Assembly: GCA_003010405.1 (NCBI GenBank)
Contig: PJLO01000007.1
Coordinates: 62,001 to 126,000 of the forward strand
Direction of reading: 5' to 3'
Source: Acidobacteriota bacterium
GTDB taxonomy: Bacteria; Acidobacteriota; Terriglobia; Terriglobales; Acidobacteriaceae
Length of the DNA: 64,000 nucleotides
Position 1 is the stretch's first letter. Every line of letters begins with the position of its first letter. The notes below the pieces were generated by a model that did no database searches, was not told where the DNA came from, and worked only from the letters and a program-made list of their open reading frames with translations. A program made the translations under genes and the position numbers. This document shows positions 11,348-20,345 of the stretch, one piece after another.

Positions 11348-11551
11348 ACTGTAAACAAGTGAGCTGAGAACCGCATAGACGTTGGCAGATCGTTTCCATA
11401 ATTCGGCGTTATGCAGCCGCTCCCGACGTTAATGCACACACGGGCTTGTACTTACACTTTGTTTACATTTCTATGGTAAACACAACCCTTTTGGCGCATC
11501 GACAGGTCTCCGCCGACCCCGATACAATCTATACATACTCTTAGCGCAGAT
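11348..11551. other. Intergenic region upstream of dedA with GTTTAC words
   Basis: Besides the inverted repeat at 11460-11482, the words GTTTACA/GTAAACA recur at 11242-11248 (inside the tiny ORF) and 11351-11357. TACAAT at 11523-11528 is a possible -10 box for the DedA gene, but no good -35 stands at the right distance. No gene is seen. Confidence 0.4.
11460..11482. promoter_or_regulatory. Inverted repeat, possible operator
   Basis: TGTTTAC and GTAAACA form 7-bp arms separated by 9 bases, about 70 bases upstream of the DedA start. The size suits a dimeric helix-turn-helix regulator. No regulator gene is next to it, so function is only suggested. Confidence 0.35.
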
Positions 11552-12256
11552 ATGCCGAGCTTCCTGGGTAGCTTCTTATCCCTGTTGCGGGGGCCTGCGC
11601 GGACAGCAGACCTAGTGAAAGCTCTCAAACATTTTCTCGTGCGCTATAAAGCCTGGATCATGGCCGCCCTGGCCCCGCTTGGCGGCATCTGGGCCGTTTT
11701 CATCATTGCTCTTATCGACGCTTCCTTTTTCGGTATTCCACTCGATCCGGTGGTTGGCTACTACGTTGTAATGGATCCCCGCCGCACCATCATCTATGCC
11801 GTAATGGCCTCGGTTGGTTCGGCCCTCGGCAGCACGGTTCCATATCTCATCGGCTACAAGGGCGGGGAAGCGCTGGTGGTCAAAAAACTGGGGCAGCAGC
11901 GTTTTTCCCGCATACATGGCCTCTCGGAAAAATACGGCGATTTGGCGCTGATCATTCCGGCGCTTATGCCTCCCGGATTCCCGTTTAAGGCCTTTGCGCT
12001 GATTGCTGGCGTTACCGAAATGCGGTACCTGCATTTCCTGCTCGCCATTATTACTGGCCGCCTGCTTCGTTTCCTCATTCTCAGCGGGTTGATCATTGCC
12101 TATGGGCCGGAGATTGTGCAGCTAATGGCGGCTGCTTTCCTGCGTCACCGCAACCTGACCCTCGCGATTGTAGCCGCCATAGTGCTGGCGGTCATGCTTA
12201 TCGTGCGCATCAGAAAATCGCGCAATACAAATGGGATGGAAGCCAGTGTTGTCTAA
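11552..12256 (+). CDS. DedA/VTT-domain family membrane protein
   Basis: 234 residues with about five hydrophobic segments. The core has the DedA/SNARE-associated pattern: DASFFGIPLDPVVGY, then GSALGSTVPYLIGYKGGE and PALMPPGFPFKAFALIAG. DedA proteins are inner-membrane transporters or flippases linked to undecaprenyl phosphate, phospholipid and proton homeostasis. The basic C-terminus (RIRKSRN) should be cytoplasmic. trmFO follows 10 bases later, or overlaps if its earlier start is used. Confidence 0.85.
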   Translation: MPSFLGSFLSLLRGPARTADLVKALKHFLVRYKAWIMAALAPLGGIWAVFIIALIDASFFGIPLDPVVGYYVVMDPRRTIIYAVMASVGSALGSTVPYLIGYKGGEALVVKKLGQQRFSRIHGLSEKYGDLALIIPALMPPGFPFKAFALIAGVTEMRYLHFLLAIITGRLLRFLILSGLIIAYGPEIVQLMAAAFLRHRNLTLAIVAAIVLAVMLIVRIRKSRNTNGMEASVV

Positions 12257-12266
12257 TCAGCAATCC

Positions 12267-13628
12267 ATGCCGGTTCGCGTTATCGGCGCGGGCCTTGCCG
12301 GGCCGGAAGCGGCGTGGCAGTGCGCCCGCCGCTGCGTTGCCGTCGATCTCTACGAGATGCGCCCGCAGCGCAACACTCCCGCGCATGAGACCGATCTCTT
12401 CGCCGAGCTCGTGTGCTCGAACTCGCTCAAGAGCGACAGTGAAAACTCCGCGCCCTGGCTGCTGAAGCAGGAGATGCGCCATGCGGGATCGCTGCTGATG
12501 GAAATGGCGCGCCGCAGCGCGGTTCCCGCCGGACACGCGCTGGCCGTCGATCGCCTGGAGTTCAGCCGTCTTGCAACGGAAGCCATTGCTGCCGAGCCGT
12601 TGATTCGTGTGGTGCGCGAGGAAGTCACCTCACTTGAAGATTTCGACGGTCTCACCATACTCGCCAGCGGCCCGCTCACCTCGGACGCGCTGGCCACGGA
12701 AATTCAGCGGCTGAGCGGGACCGAACGGCTCTTCTTTTACGATTCGATCTCGCCGATTGTCGAAGCCGATTCCATCGATTACTCCAAGGTTTACAAGGCC
12801 GCGCGCTACGGCAAAGGGACAGCCGACTATATCAACTGTCCCATGACGCGCGAGGAGTACGAGGCGTTCATCGCCGCGCTGGCCGAGGCACAATGCGTGG
12901 AAGGACATTCGGATGTTGACCGGGCAGGGGAATTGGCTCCTGACGCTCAGTTTTTCGAGGGCTGCCTGCCGATTGAAGAGATTGCGCGGCGCGGGCCGGA
13001 CACTTTGCGCTTCGGTCCGATGAAGCCCGTGGGACTACGCAATCCGCACACGGGGAACATGCCTTACGCGGTGGTTCAGCTGCGGCAGGAGAACCTGCGC
13101 GCGGATTCCTACAATCTCGTCGGCTTTCAGAATCATTTGAAGTTTGGCGAGCAGGCCCGCGTTCTGCGCACGATTCCCGGCCTGGAGAACGCGAAATTTT
13201 TGCGCTACGGTCAGATTCATCGCAACACCTACATCAACGCGCCTGCGCTGCTCACGCCTACTCTGCAGATGAAGCAGTATCCGAAGATCATCTTCGCCGG
13301 ACAGCTTTCCGGCGTCGAGGGCTACGTGGAATCCATCGCGACCGGGTTGCTCGCCGGATTGACCGCCGCAGCGGTTGCCACCGGCGTTGAGCCCATTCCC
13401 GCACCCCGCGCCAGTGCTCACGGATCGCTCGTCAACTATATCTGCAGCGCCGATGCGAAGGACTTCCAACCCGCAAACATTACCTTCGATCTGCTTGAGC
13501 AACTCGACGAAGCCACCAAGAAGAAAGTGCGCGACAAAAAAATGCGCCATCAGATGGTCTGCGAGCGGGCGCTCGCGGCATTTGATGCATGGTTCCAAAG
13601 TCTCGCGCAAGTTCTCCGCGCACGCTGA
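12267..13628 (+). CDS. trmFO: Folate-dependent tRNA (uracil-54) methyltransferase TrmFO
   Basis: 453 residues. FAD-binding GAGLAGPEAAW at the N-terminus, the ELVCSNSLKSD block with its conserved Cys, and QLSGVEGYVESIATGLLAG at the C-terminus identify TrmFO. It makes T54 in the T-loop of tRNA using methylenetetrahydrofolate and FADH2. The family usually begins with a short residue run before the dinucleotide fold, which favours ATG 12267, and TCTAAT lies 9 bases upstream. An in-frame ATG at 12231 would overlap the DedA gene by 26 bases. Confidence 0.95.
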   Translation: MPVRVIGAGLAGPEAAWQCARRCVAVDLYEMRPQRNTPAHETDLFAELVCSNSLKSDSENSAPWLLKQEMRHAGSLLMEMARRSAVPAGHALAVDRLEFSRLATEAIAAEPLIRVVREEVTSLEDFDGLTILASGPLTSDALATEIQRLSGTERLFFYDSISPIVEADSIDYSKVYKAARYGKGTADYINCPMTREEYEAFIAALAEAQCVEGHSDVDRAGELAPDAQFFEGCLPIEEIARRGPDTLRFGPMKPVGLRNPHTGNMPYAVVQLRQENLRADSYNLVGFQNHLKFGEQARVLRTIPGLENAKFLRYGQIHRNTYINAPALLTPTLQMKQYPKIIFAGQLSGVEGYVESIATGLLAGLTAAAVATGVEPIPAPRASAHGSLVNYICSADAKDFQPANITFDLLEQLDEATKKKVRDKKMRHQMVCERALAAFDAWFQSLAQVLRAR

Positions 13629-13648
13629 AGTTTTCATAAATGAAAGCC

Positions 13649-13689
13649 GGGTGGCCCAGGTTCGCGCCTGTGGTTGGCGCTAACCTGGG
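13649..13689 (+). repeat. REP-like hairpin, CCCAGG subtype
   Basis: GGGTGGCCCA head followed by a 14-position stem (13655-13668 with 13676-13689, one C/T mismatch) and a 7-base loop TGTGGTT. Head, loop length and mismatch position agree with other hairpins in this window, notably the one at 47215. Confidence 0.7.
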
Positions 13690-13912
13690 ATGCAAGCAGT
13701 TTTTTGAACGATCTTTGATTTTCTCAGAGCCTCGAACGTCTTATGTTGCCGGTTGTAACAACTGAACGTGATGCTCTGCGACTGCCCCCGACTGTTTTAA
13801 ACATCTTGAGCGCGCGTCATTTCCAGCTTTCTCTGCTTCCCAGGTTAACTCCGCTTCGCTCCGTGAACCTAGGGCACCTGGCACCCGGCTTTCTTACGTA
13901 TGTCCAAGCCAA

Positions 13913-13948
13913 GGGTGCCCCACATCTGCCGTAGTTAGCAGATGTGGG
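13913..13948 (+). repeat. REP-like hairpin, CACATCTGC subtype
   Basis: GGGTGCCC head, then a perfect 11-bp stem (CCCACATCTGC / GCAGATGTGGG) with an 8-base loop CGTAGTTA. A near copy occurs at 53061-53088, whose loop is CGTGGTTA. Confidence 0.7.
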
Positions 13949-13985
13949 TTCTTGGGGAGCAGAATACACCAACCCGAAAACCGCT

Positions 13986-15560
13986 CTAATCGCGCTTCTT
14001 TAGCTTTTTTGCTTCTCGCGAACTTGTGATTTTCTTCGGCGCGGGCACGAACTCTCTGCGTTTTCGTGGACTAATTTTGATCCAGATCGGTGTGCCCTCG
14101 AACACAAATGCGTCGCGAATCTCATTTTCCAGAAAGCGTTGATAGGAGAAGTGCAGCTTCACGTCCTTGTCCGTGAACAGAATGAACGTAGGAGGCGAGA
14201 CCGCAGCCTGTGTCATGTAGTAGATCTTGACCTTGTTGCGCTCGGGCACCGAGGCGCGCTCGAAATCCACGGTCTTCAGGAAACGGTTCATCTCTCCGGT
14301 CGTGATTCGCCGCCATCGCGCACAGGCCACTCGCTCGACGGCTTCAAATACGCGCCTGATGTTCTTGCCGCTCATGGCGCTGACGAAGATGACGGGTGCG
14401 TAGTCGAGGAATTTCAGAGTCCGGCGCAGTTGTTCTTCGTAGAGGCGGCTGTCAGCCGGAGGCTTGCCGTCTGTGCGCGCGGTTGTTACCAGATCCCACT
14501 TGTTCACCACAACTACCACCGAGCGCCCGGACTCGTGCGCATAACCGGCGATGTTTGCGTCCAGCGCGGAAACGCCCTCGACCGCGTCGATTACCATCAG
14601 CGCCACGTCGGCTTCTTCCAGATGTTTTCGCGCCATCACAACGCTCAGCTTTTCGGCCATCAGGTGTGTCTTGCCCTTGCGCCGGATGCCTGCCGTATCG
14701 ATGAAGCGGTATTGCTTGCCAGCGTGCTGCACCACTTCGTCAATCGCGTCGCGGGTGGTGCCCGCAATGGAGGAGACGATAGCGCGTTCGCTCTCCGTCA
14801 GCTGATTCAGCAGCGTGCTCTTGCCCACGTTGGGACGTCCGATGATAGCGATTTTGATTTCGGAGGGCATGCTTTCCAGCAAACGGTCTTCGAGCGCGAG
14901 TTCGTCGGGTGTTTCACCTTCGTCCTCGTCTTCGGGGCCGTCTTTGTACCCCAGGTCGTCCATTCCCAGCTCCGATTCTTTCGTTGGCAGAATGCGGCGC
15001 GCAAAATTGTTTGGCCTCTTCTCGTCCTCGGTCTCGGGAATCGTCGGAATCACCGTCATCAACTCTTCGATCAGCTCAGCTACGCCGGTTGAGTGCTCGG
15101 CGGAAATCGCCCAGAGATTCCTGATTCCGAGTCTCCGGAAATTCTCCGCCTCGGCTTCCAGCTTCGGGTCGTCCACCTTGTTCACCGCCAGATACAGCGG
15201 TTTCCCTAGTTTCTGCAGGAGGCGCGCCAGTTCCATGTCCGGGCCTGTCAGTTCGGTGCGCACATCGGTCACCATGACGATGGCCGACGCTTCTTCCAGC
15301 GCCACACGCGCCTGCCGGAAGATTTCGGAGGGAATTAGATCTTTGTCTTCGGGCACGATTCCGCCCGTATCTACCACGCGGAACTGCCTTCCGTTCCAGC
15401 GAACCTTGCCGTAGAGACGGTCCCGGGTGATGCCGGGCTCGTCGCCTACGATTGCGCGCCGCCGTCCCACCATCTTGTTAAACAGAGTTGATTTGCCCAC
15501 GTTGGGCCGTCCCACGATGGCCAGTAGCCCCTCGTGTTGGTCTTGCAGAATTTTTGCCAC
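13986..15560 (-). CDS. der: Ribosome-assembly GTPase Der (EngA)
   Basis: 524 residues with two tandem GTPase domains. Each has a P-loop GRPNVGKST (about residues 17 and 200), followed by GITRDR and DTGG in the first domain and GTTRDA and DTAG in the second, with NKVD/NKWD motifs. A C-terminal KH-like domain ends in a Lys-rich tail. Der acts in 50S assembly. An acidic linker (EDEDEGETPDE) joins the two G domains. I prefer the GTG at 15560: AGGAAC lies upstream, homology starts there, and a longer ATG frame would run into the divergent helicase gene. Confidence 0.95.
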   Translation of the reverse strand: MAKILQDQHEGLLAIVGRPNVGKSTLFNKMVGRRRAIVGDEPGITRDRLYGKVRWNGRQFRVVDTGGIVPEDKDLIPSEIFRQARVALEEASAIVMVTDVRTELTGPDMELARLLQKLGKPLYLAVNKVDDPKLEAEAENFRRLGIRNLWAISAEHSTGVAELIEELMTVIPTIPETEDEKRPNNFARRILPTKESELGMDDLGYKDGPEDEDEGETPDELALEDRLLESMPSEIKIAIIGRPNVGKSTLLNQLTESERAIVSSIAGTTRDAIDEVVQHAGKQYRFIDTAGIRRKGKTHLMAEKLSVVMARKHLEEADVALMVIDAVEGVSALDANIAGYAHESGRSVVVVVNKWDLVTTARTDGKPPADSRLYEEQLRRTLKFLDYAPVIFVSAMSGKNIRRVFEAVERVACARWRRITTGEMNRFLKTVDFERASVPERNKVKIYYMTQAAVSPPTFILFTDKDVKLHFSYQRFLENEIRDAFVFEGTPIWIKISPRKRREFVPAPKKITSSREAKKLKKRD

Positions 15561-15725
15561 AATGTTGTTCCTGATCTCGCGCTTCGCGCGCTGTAAGTGA
15601 AATCGTGAGACGCTCTCGTTCAATCCGGCCGCCTCTGTCGAGTGTGCCTCTCCGGCGCTCCCGCATAGCAGACAAGCCTGGTTCTTTCCCGCCGCACCTG
15701 CCGTTACGTCTATTATAAGGGGGCA

Positions 15726-17759
15726 GTGCCCGAACATACCCAACCCGCGCCTTCCGCCGTGCCTCCTGCACACCAGGTCGAGCTCTCCCGGCTATCGCTC
15801 TACCAGTTTTTCGGCCCCGGAGGAGTGCTCTCAAAGCGCCATCCTGCGTACGAATTTCGCAAAGGGCAGCTTGCCATGGCTTCTGCGGTCGAGGAGGCCA
15901 TTGGCGAGAAGCGCCACCTTATCGTGGAGGCCGGAACCGGAACCGGCAAGACTCTTGCCTATCTGCTCCCCATCATTAAGAGCGGCAAGCGCGTCATCGT
16001 CTCCACGGGCACCAAGAATTTACAGGAGCAGCTTTTCTTCAAGGACGTGCCTTTCCTGGAGCGTGCCCTATTTGGCAATTCCACGGAGGGCGAGCCCCGG
16101 CTGAAGGTCTGCTACATGAAAGGACGGCAGAACTATCTCTGCCGTAAGAAGCTCTACGAACTCACCGACCAGCCCGTTCTCAATGGGCTGGAGGAAATCA
16201 ATGAATTTCGCACGCTGCTCGACTGGGACAAGGAAACCAAAACCGGCGACCGCGCCGAACTCGCTACTCTTCCGGAAGCCAGTCCTCTGTGGAGCAAGCT
16301 CAACGCCAGCGCCGACCACTGCATCGGCAGCAAATGCGCGGAGTTCGAGCGTTGCTTCATCACGGAGATGCGCCGCAAGGCTGCCGAAAGCGACATCATC
16401 ATCGTGAATCATCATCTCTTCTTCGCCGATCTTTCGGTGAAGCTCGCCGCGGAAAAAGCTCCCGACGCTGGAGTTCTGCCCACTGCGGCCTGCGTGATCT
16501 TTGACGAAGCTCACGAGCTGGAAGACGTGGCGACCAGCTACTTCGGCATCAGCGTATCGAATCTCAAGGTCGAAGACCTGCTGCGCGATCTTGAAATTAC
16601 GTATCGCGAGAAGAAGATCGTCTCCACCGATCTCCTTCAGCTCTCGTCTCGTTTGCGGGAGCGTTCGCAGTTTTTCTTCTCGCTGCTGCCTGAAGGGGAG
16701 GGCCGCTTCGCCTTCAACAACCGCGAGGAATTTTTGGAGGAGTGCGGCTCGGAGTTTCTCGGCCTTAAGAATGTGATCCGTCAGCTTCACTCCGAACTTC
16801 AAGCCATTCCCAACAAGCCGGATGAAATCTTCAACTTGATTCGCCGCACTGACGAACTCCACGCCCAGCTCTGCTTCCTGATGGAAAGCCGCGAGAAGAA
16901 CACCGTCTACTGGATCGAGCGCAGGGGAGGACGCGGCAAGTTCTCGAAGAACGAAAACGTATTTCTCCAAGCCACGCCTATCGATGTCTCGGCCATCCTG
17001 CGGCAATCACTCTTCGATCGCTTCGATTCTATCGTTCTGACCTCGGCGACTTTGACGGTAGCCAACGGCTTCGACTACATCAAGGGACGCCTCGGCCTCG
17101 AAAATGCCCGCGAACTCATCGTTCCCTCGCATTTCGACTACGAATCGCAAGCTATCTTTTACGTTCCGAAGGACATGCCCGACCCGCGCGATGCCAACTT
17201 TACGCAGAAGGCAATCATGCGGATCCGGCAGCTGCTGGAGATCACGCGCGGCCGCGCCTTCTGCCTGTTCACCAGCCTTGCCCAGATGCAGCAGGTTCAT
17301 GACGCGCTTCTCGGCCAGTTGGACTACCCAATGCTGTTGCAGGGTTCCGCGCCGAAAACCGCCCTAATCGAGCAGTTCCGCAACACGCCTAATGCTGTTC
17401 TGTTTGCAACCGCGTCCTTCTGGCAGGGAGTCGATGTGCAGGGCGAGCAGTTAAGCTGCGTCATCATCGACAAAATTCCCTTTGCCGTTCCCAGCGACCC
17501 CGTCGTGCAGGCCCGTGGCCGCGCCATTGATGAAAGCGGCGGCAACAGCTTCTTCGATTACTCGGTCCCCGCCGCGGTCATCACTCTCAAGCAGGGCTTC
17601 GGACGCCTGATCCGCTCGCTGAATGACCGTGGACTCCTCGTGCTGCTCGACAACCGCATCCTGAAGATGCGTTATGGCCGAGTCTTCATCGAAAGCCTCC
17701 CGGGCTACACCCGCACCACGGAAATTCGCAAGGTCGAGGAGTTCTTCGGCTGCGAGTAG
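15726..17759 (+). CDS. DinG/XPD-type ATP-dependent DNA helicase
   Basis: 677 residues, superfamily 2. Walker A EAGTGTGKT (about residue 69) and DEAH box FDEAHELED. Four cysteines in the spacing of an iron-sulfur cluster lie between them (KVCYMKGRQNYLC, SKC, ERC), as in DinG and XPD. The C-terminal half has ATASFWQGVDVQGE and QGFGRLIRS, helicase motifs V and VI. Likely unwinds DNA with 5' tails, R-loops or G-quadruplexes. GTG start at 15726 has AGGGGG upstream. Whether it is DinG or a YoaA-like paralogue cannot be settled here. Confidence 0.92.
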   Translation: MPEHTQPAPSAVPPAHQVELSRLSLYQFFGPGGVLSKRHPAYEFRKGQLAMASAVEEAIGEKRHLIVEAGTGTGKTLAYLLPIIKSGKRVIVSTGTKNLQEQLFFKDVPFLERALFGNSTEGEPRLKVCYMKGRQNYLCRKKLYELTDQPVLNGLEEINEFRTLLDWDKETKTGDRAELATLPEASPLWSKLNASADHCIGSKCAEFERCFITEMRRKAAESDIIIVNHHLFFADLSVKLAAEKAPDAGVLPTAACVIFDEAHELEDVATSYFGISVSNLKVEDLLRDLEITYREKKIVSTDLLQLSSRLRERSQFFFSLLPEGEGRFAFNNREEFLEECGSEFLGLKNVIRQLHSELQAIPNKPDEIFNLIRRTDELHAQLCFLMESREKNTVYWIERRGGRGKFSKNENVFLQATPIDVSAILRQSLFDRFDSIVLTSATLTVANGFDYIKGRLGLENARELIVPSHFDYESQAIFYVPKDMPDPRDANFTQKAIMRIRQLLEITRGRAFCLFTSLAQMQQVHDALLGQLDYPMLLQGSAPKTALIEQFRNTPNAVLFATASFWQGVDVQGEQLSCVIIDKIPFAVPSDPVVQARGRAIDESGGNSFFDYSVPAAVITLKQGFGRLIRSLNDRGLLVLLDNRILKMRYGRVFIESLPGYTRTTEIRKVEEFFGCE

Positions 17760-17951
17760 AAGTTTCGGAATCTAGTTCTGCTTAGTCCGTGATTCAGGAG
17801 GAATCCGGCGATTGAGAATTCAATTGCCTATTGCCCCGTTCCACAAGCCGACTTCACAGTACCAATCAGTTCCTCGATAAGTGACTCGGCGATTATGCGT
17901 AAATCCAGATTTGAGTCTCGACAGAACTTGGAGGGTGGAGGTTACTGCTAG

Positions 17952-17977
17952 CCCATGTCCCCAAATAGGGACATGGG
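17952..17977. repeat. Perfect hairpin, possibly a terminator
   Basis: 10-bp stem (CCCATGTCCC / GGGACATGGG) with a 6-base loop, just past the 3' end of the minus-strand membrane gene and downstream of the helicase gene. No T-run follows, so it may be a structural repeat rather than an intrinsic terminator. Confidence 0.5.
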
Positions 17978-17991
17978 GCGCCCGCCAATGT

Positions 17992-19008
17992 TTACTCTTT
18001 TTGAGATTTAGCCGGCTTGCCGAAGAAACTCCGCTCGAACGAAGTCAGGGCACGCTCGCTAAATCCGAATAGCAGGGGAACCGCCAGAAGAATCAGCATT
18101 CTTAGAGCAGCACCGAAGGTAGATACGCTTGTTGAGCTGGCATCTAGCGCCTCCGCAAAAGCGCGCCCCTGAATTGAAATAGGTATGAGCCCCCATCCAA
18201 GCAATCCACACCCAATCAAACTTGCACTTGTGCCGACACTAAGGCGGCTCCAGATTAGCCGGTCGTAGGAATCGATTTTTTCGGAACGACACACATCTAA
18301 CGCTGGGAGTTTTGAAACGACACTGACGCAACTACCTGCTACACCTGCAAATAAAATCCCGACTACACGCAATGGTGCAAAAAGTAACGATGCGAAACGA
18401 AACGACAAATAGAAGGAGATGATTGCTGTTAGTGGCAGGGCCAGAGTTGACCAAAAGAGCCACCCCGCGCGGCTTCGCATTGCATCCTCGTAGTCGTCTC
18501 TGTATTCTTCCCAATCATCTCTTTCTTTGAAGAGGGCGTGTAACGCGCTTCGGGCACCTTCCGGATTCTCATCTGCGCTGTCTAATTTATCCACCAGCAG
18601 CTCACGCAGCCTGTTAGTTTCCGATTTAGGAACACCCCACCACTCCATTAGCTCGAAGGCCAGATGACCTTCTATCTTTATTTCCTCACGTGGACAAAGG
18701 TAGGCGCTGAAGGTGGCTTGTCGATCTGCATCATCTGCCAAATCATCCAGTTTGTCGGTGTGCTCTGCTTGTTGGACACTCCCTGCAATTTCCGTTAGAC
18801 CTTGCTGCACTTTTTTCAGCAACGTACTGTTTATGGCGTCGTTGGCGCTCCGGGGACGTTGTGCCATCTGTTCCACATCAAAAAGCCGCCAAGCAATCCG
18901 TGACAGCACTTCCGTGCGACGCTCTTCTAGTTGCATCTTCTGCTTCGCTAGTTTTCGCTTCTTGTACCAACCAGGTACCTCCGGCTCGGTCGACGATTCT
19001 GTAAGCAT
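17992..19008 (-). CDS. Membrane protein of unknown function
   Basis: 338 residues. The first 190 are soluble, charged and probably helical (KKRKLAKQKMQLEERRTEVLSRIAW). They are followed by four or five hydrophobic segments (WLFWSTLALPLTAIISFYL, VVGILFAGVAGSCVSVV, SLIGCGLLGWGLIPIS, MLILLAVPLLFGFSERAL). The GFSERALTSFE end resembles the C-terminus of several uncharacterised membrane proteins. GGGAG six bases before ATG 19008 sets the start. Its codons are less GC-biased than neighbouring panB, which suggests an accessory gene. Function not recognised. Confidence 0.65.
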   Translation of the reverse strand: MLTESSTEPEVPGWYKKRKLAKQKMQLEERRTEVLSRIAWRLFDVEQMAQRPRSANDAINSTLLKKVQQGLTEIAGSVQQAEHTDKLDDLADDADRQATFSAYLCPREEIKIEGHLAFELMEWWGVPKSETNRLRELLVDKLDSADENPEGARSALHALFKERDDWEEYRDDYEDAMRSRAGWLFWSTLALPLTAIISFYLSFRFASLLFAPLRVVGILFAGVAGSCVSVVSKLPALDVCRSEKIDSYDRLIWSRLSVGTSASLIGCGLLGWGLIPISIQGRAFAEALDASSTSVSTFGAALRMLILLAVPLLFGFSERALTSFERSFFGKPAKSQKE

Positions 19009-19237
19009 CTTTCGCTCCCGCCCCAACGGGGACTTTCAGAACGACCCATTAGTTAGGGGTCGTGTCAGAAAACGGATCAACAACTTGCTGCGACGCTCGG
19101 AATAAAACGCCATCCTTTAAACTTAAATTCTATCAACTCACTGTCTCACTAACGTGCTTTATTGTCCGAATTCTGAAGGGCCCCCAGCTGGATACAGCAC
19201 CGGCCTTCTAAGGCTGGGCGTACTTTCATATCTGACA

Positions 19238-19274
19238 GGTGGCCCATTCAAGCCTTCTTTTGGCTTGAGTGGGG
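19238..19274 (+). repeat. REP-like hairpin, CATTCAAGCC subtype
   Basis: GGTGGCCCA head, 12-bp stem (19243-19254 with 19262-19273, one G-T wobble) and 7-base loop TTCTTTT. It is nearly identical to the hairpins at 56723, 57058 and 57551. Confidence 0.75.
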
Positions 19275-19285
19275 CTGGTGGCATC

Positions 19286-19308
19286 AGAGTTGGCGCGGTT
19301 CCAACTCT
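19286..19308 (+). repeat. Second hairpin beside the REP-like element
   Basis: Perfect 8-bp stem AGAGTTGG / CCAACTCT with 7-base loop CGCGGTT, 12 bases after the REP-like hairpin. The two could form a paired (BIME-like) structure. Confidence 0.5.
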
Positions 19309-19439
19309 GGGGGTTGGACCGCGCTCATGTTGCCTCTGCACTTCTCCAGCGACTACAATCACGGCGGTCATTCCCACTCGGCCATTCGCGCCTCGGCGCA
19401 CAGGGGGCATCCGTCCGGCGGAGCCACACTGGAGGAATT

Positions 19440-20327
19440 ATGAGTACCAACACTGGCGACCAGCGCCAACGCGTAACCGTACATACGCTTGCTGACAAAA
19501 AGCGCAAACGCGAGCCTATTGTTTCCATCACCGCTTACGACTATTCCAGCGCGCGCCTCGCCGATGAAGCCGGTGTGGACTTCATCCTCGTCGGCGACTC
19601 GGTCGCCCAAGTCATGCTTGGTTATGACAGCACTCTGCCGGTCACCATGGACGAGATGGTGTATCACAGCCGCATCGTGCGCCGTGCCGTGCGCCACGCG
19701 CTTCTCGTGGTCGATATGCCCTTCGGTTCCTATCACACCGGGACCCTCGCAGCTCTTGAGAACGCCGTGCGCCTTGTCAAAGAAGGTGGCGCCGAAGCCG
19801 TCAAAATCGAGGGCGGCGTATCGCGTGTTCCGTTTATCCGGCGCGTGATCGACGCGGAAATTCCCGTCATGGGTCACATCGGACTCACTCCGCAATCTGT
19901 TCACCGCATGGGCGGCTACAAGGTTCAGGGAAAGACCTCACGTGCTATCGAGCAGCTTATGCGCGATGCCGAGGCGCTCGATAAGGTTGGTGTTTCCGCG
20001 CTCGTGCTCGAAGGCATTCCGCGCGAGGTTGCTATTCGCATCACTGCTGAAGTTGCCACGCCTACCATCGGCATTGGAGCTGGTCCCGATTGTGACGGTC
20101 AGATCATCGTCTATCACGATCTCGTAGGACTTACCTTCAGCTCTCCCGCAAAGTTCGTACGCCGTTATTGCAATGCGGGCACGCTTATCACGGAAGCAAT
20201 CCAGGCGTATCGTGACGACATCCGCAGCCGTGCATTTCCTTCTGATGCCGAGTCCTATCACCTTCCACGCGATGTGCAGCGAGTGCTCGGCGAGAGTGAC
20301 AACGATTCGGCTGGTCGGCAGAAATAG
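19440..20327 (+). CDS. panB: Ketopantoate hydroxymethyltransferase
   Basis: 295 residues. Adds a hydroxymethyl group from methylenetetrahydrofolate to 2-ketoisovalerate, the first step of pantothenate synthesis. Signatures: SITAYDYSSARLADEAGVD, GDSVAQVMLGYDSTLPVT, KIEGG, and GHIGLTPQSVHRMGGYKVQG, with GIGAGPDCDGQ near the active site. GGAGG at 19431-19435 sits four bases before ATG 19440. An upstream in-frame start at 19269 would code through a REP-like repeat. It heads a run with a secreted-protein gene and panC. Confidence 0.96.
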   Translation: MSTNTGDQRQRVTVHTLADKKRKREPIVSITAYDYSSARLADEAGVDFILVGDSVAQVMLGYDSTLPVTMDEMVYHSRIVRRAVRHALLVVDMPFGSYHTGTLAALENAVRLVKEGGAEAVKIEGGVSRVPFIRRVIDAEIPVMGHIGLTPQSVHRMGGYKVQGKTSRAIEQLMRDAEALDKVGVSALVLEGIPREVAIRITAEVATPTIGIGAGPDCDGQIIVYHDLVGLTFSSPAKFVRRYCNAGTLITEAIQAYRDDIRSRAFPSDAESYHLPRDVQRVLGESDNDSAGRQK

Positions 20328-20345
20328 GCGATCTAAAAGGAAGCG

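Larger units (their letters stand above)
13629..13985. other. trmFO-der intergenic region built of REP-like hairpins
   Basis: 357 bases between convergent trmFO and der. It holds two REP-like hairpins (13649-13689 and 13913-13948). The remainder, including a 63-codon ORF at 13743, shows no coding character. Confidence 0.5.
19009..19439. other. Intergenic region with REP-like hairpins before panB
   Basis: 431 bases between the membrane protein gene and panB. It holds the hairpin pair at 19238-19308. An open extension of panB upstream to 19269 crosses one of these hairpins and is rejected. No clear promoter boxes were found. Confidence 0.45.

Noticed and set aside
11176..11367. 63-codon ORF overlapping the HEPN-like gene end
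   Set aside because: Out-of-frame with the HEPN-like gene and without a ribosome site; the 43-codon ORF in another frame has a hydrophobic span and the ATGA overlap and is preferred.
13743..13934. 63-codon ORF between trmFO and der
   Set aside because: No start signal, runs into a REP-like hairpin, composition not protein-like.
14139..15092. 317-codon plus-strand ORF
   Set aside because: Antisense to der; residues are typical of a reverse-frame translation of a GTPase.
16068..17006. 312-codon minus-strand ORF
   Set aside because: Antisense to the DinG-like helicase, no motif.
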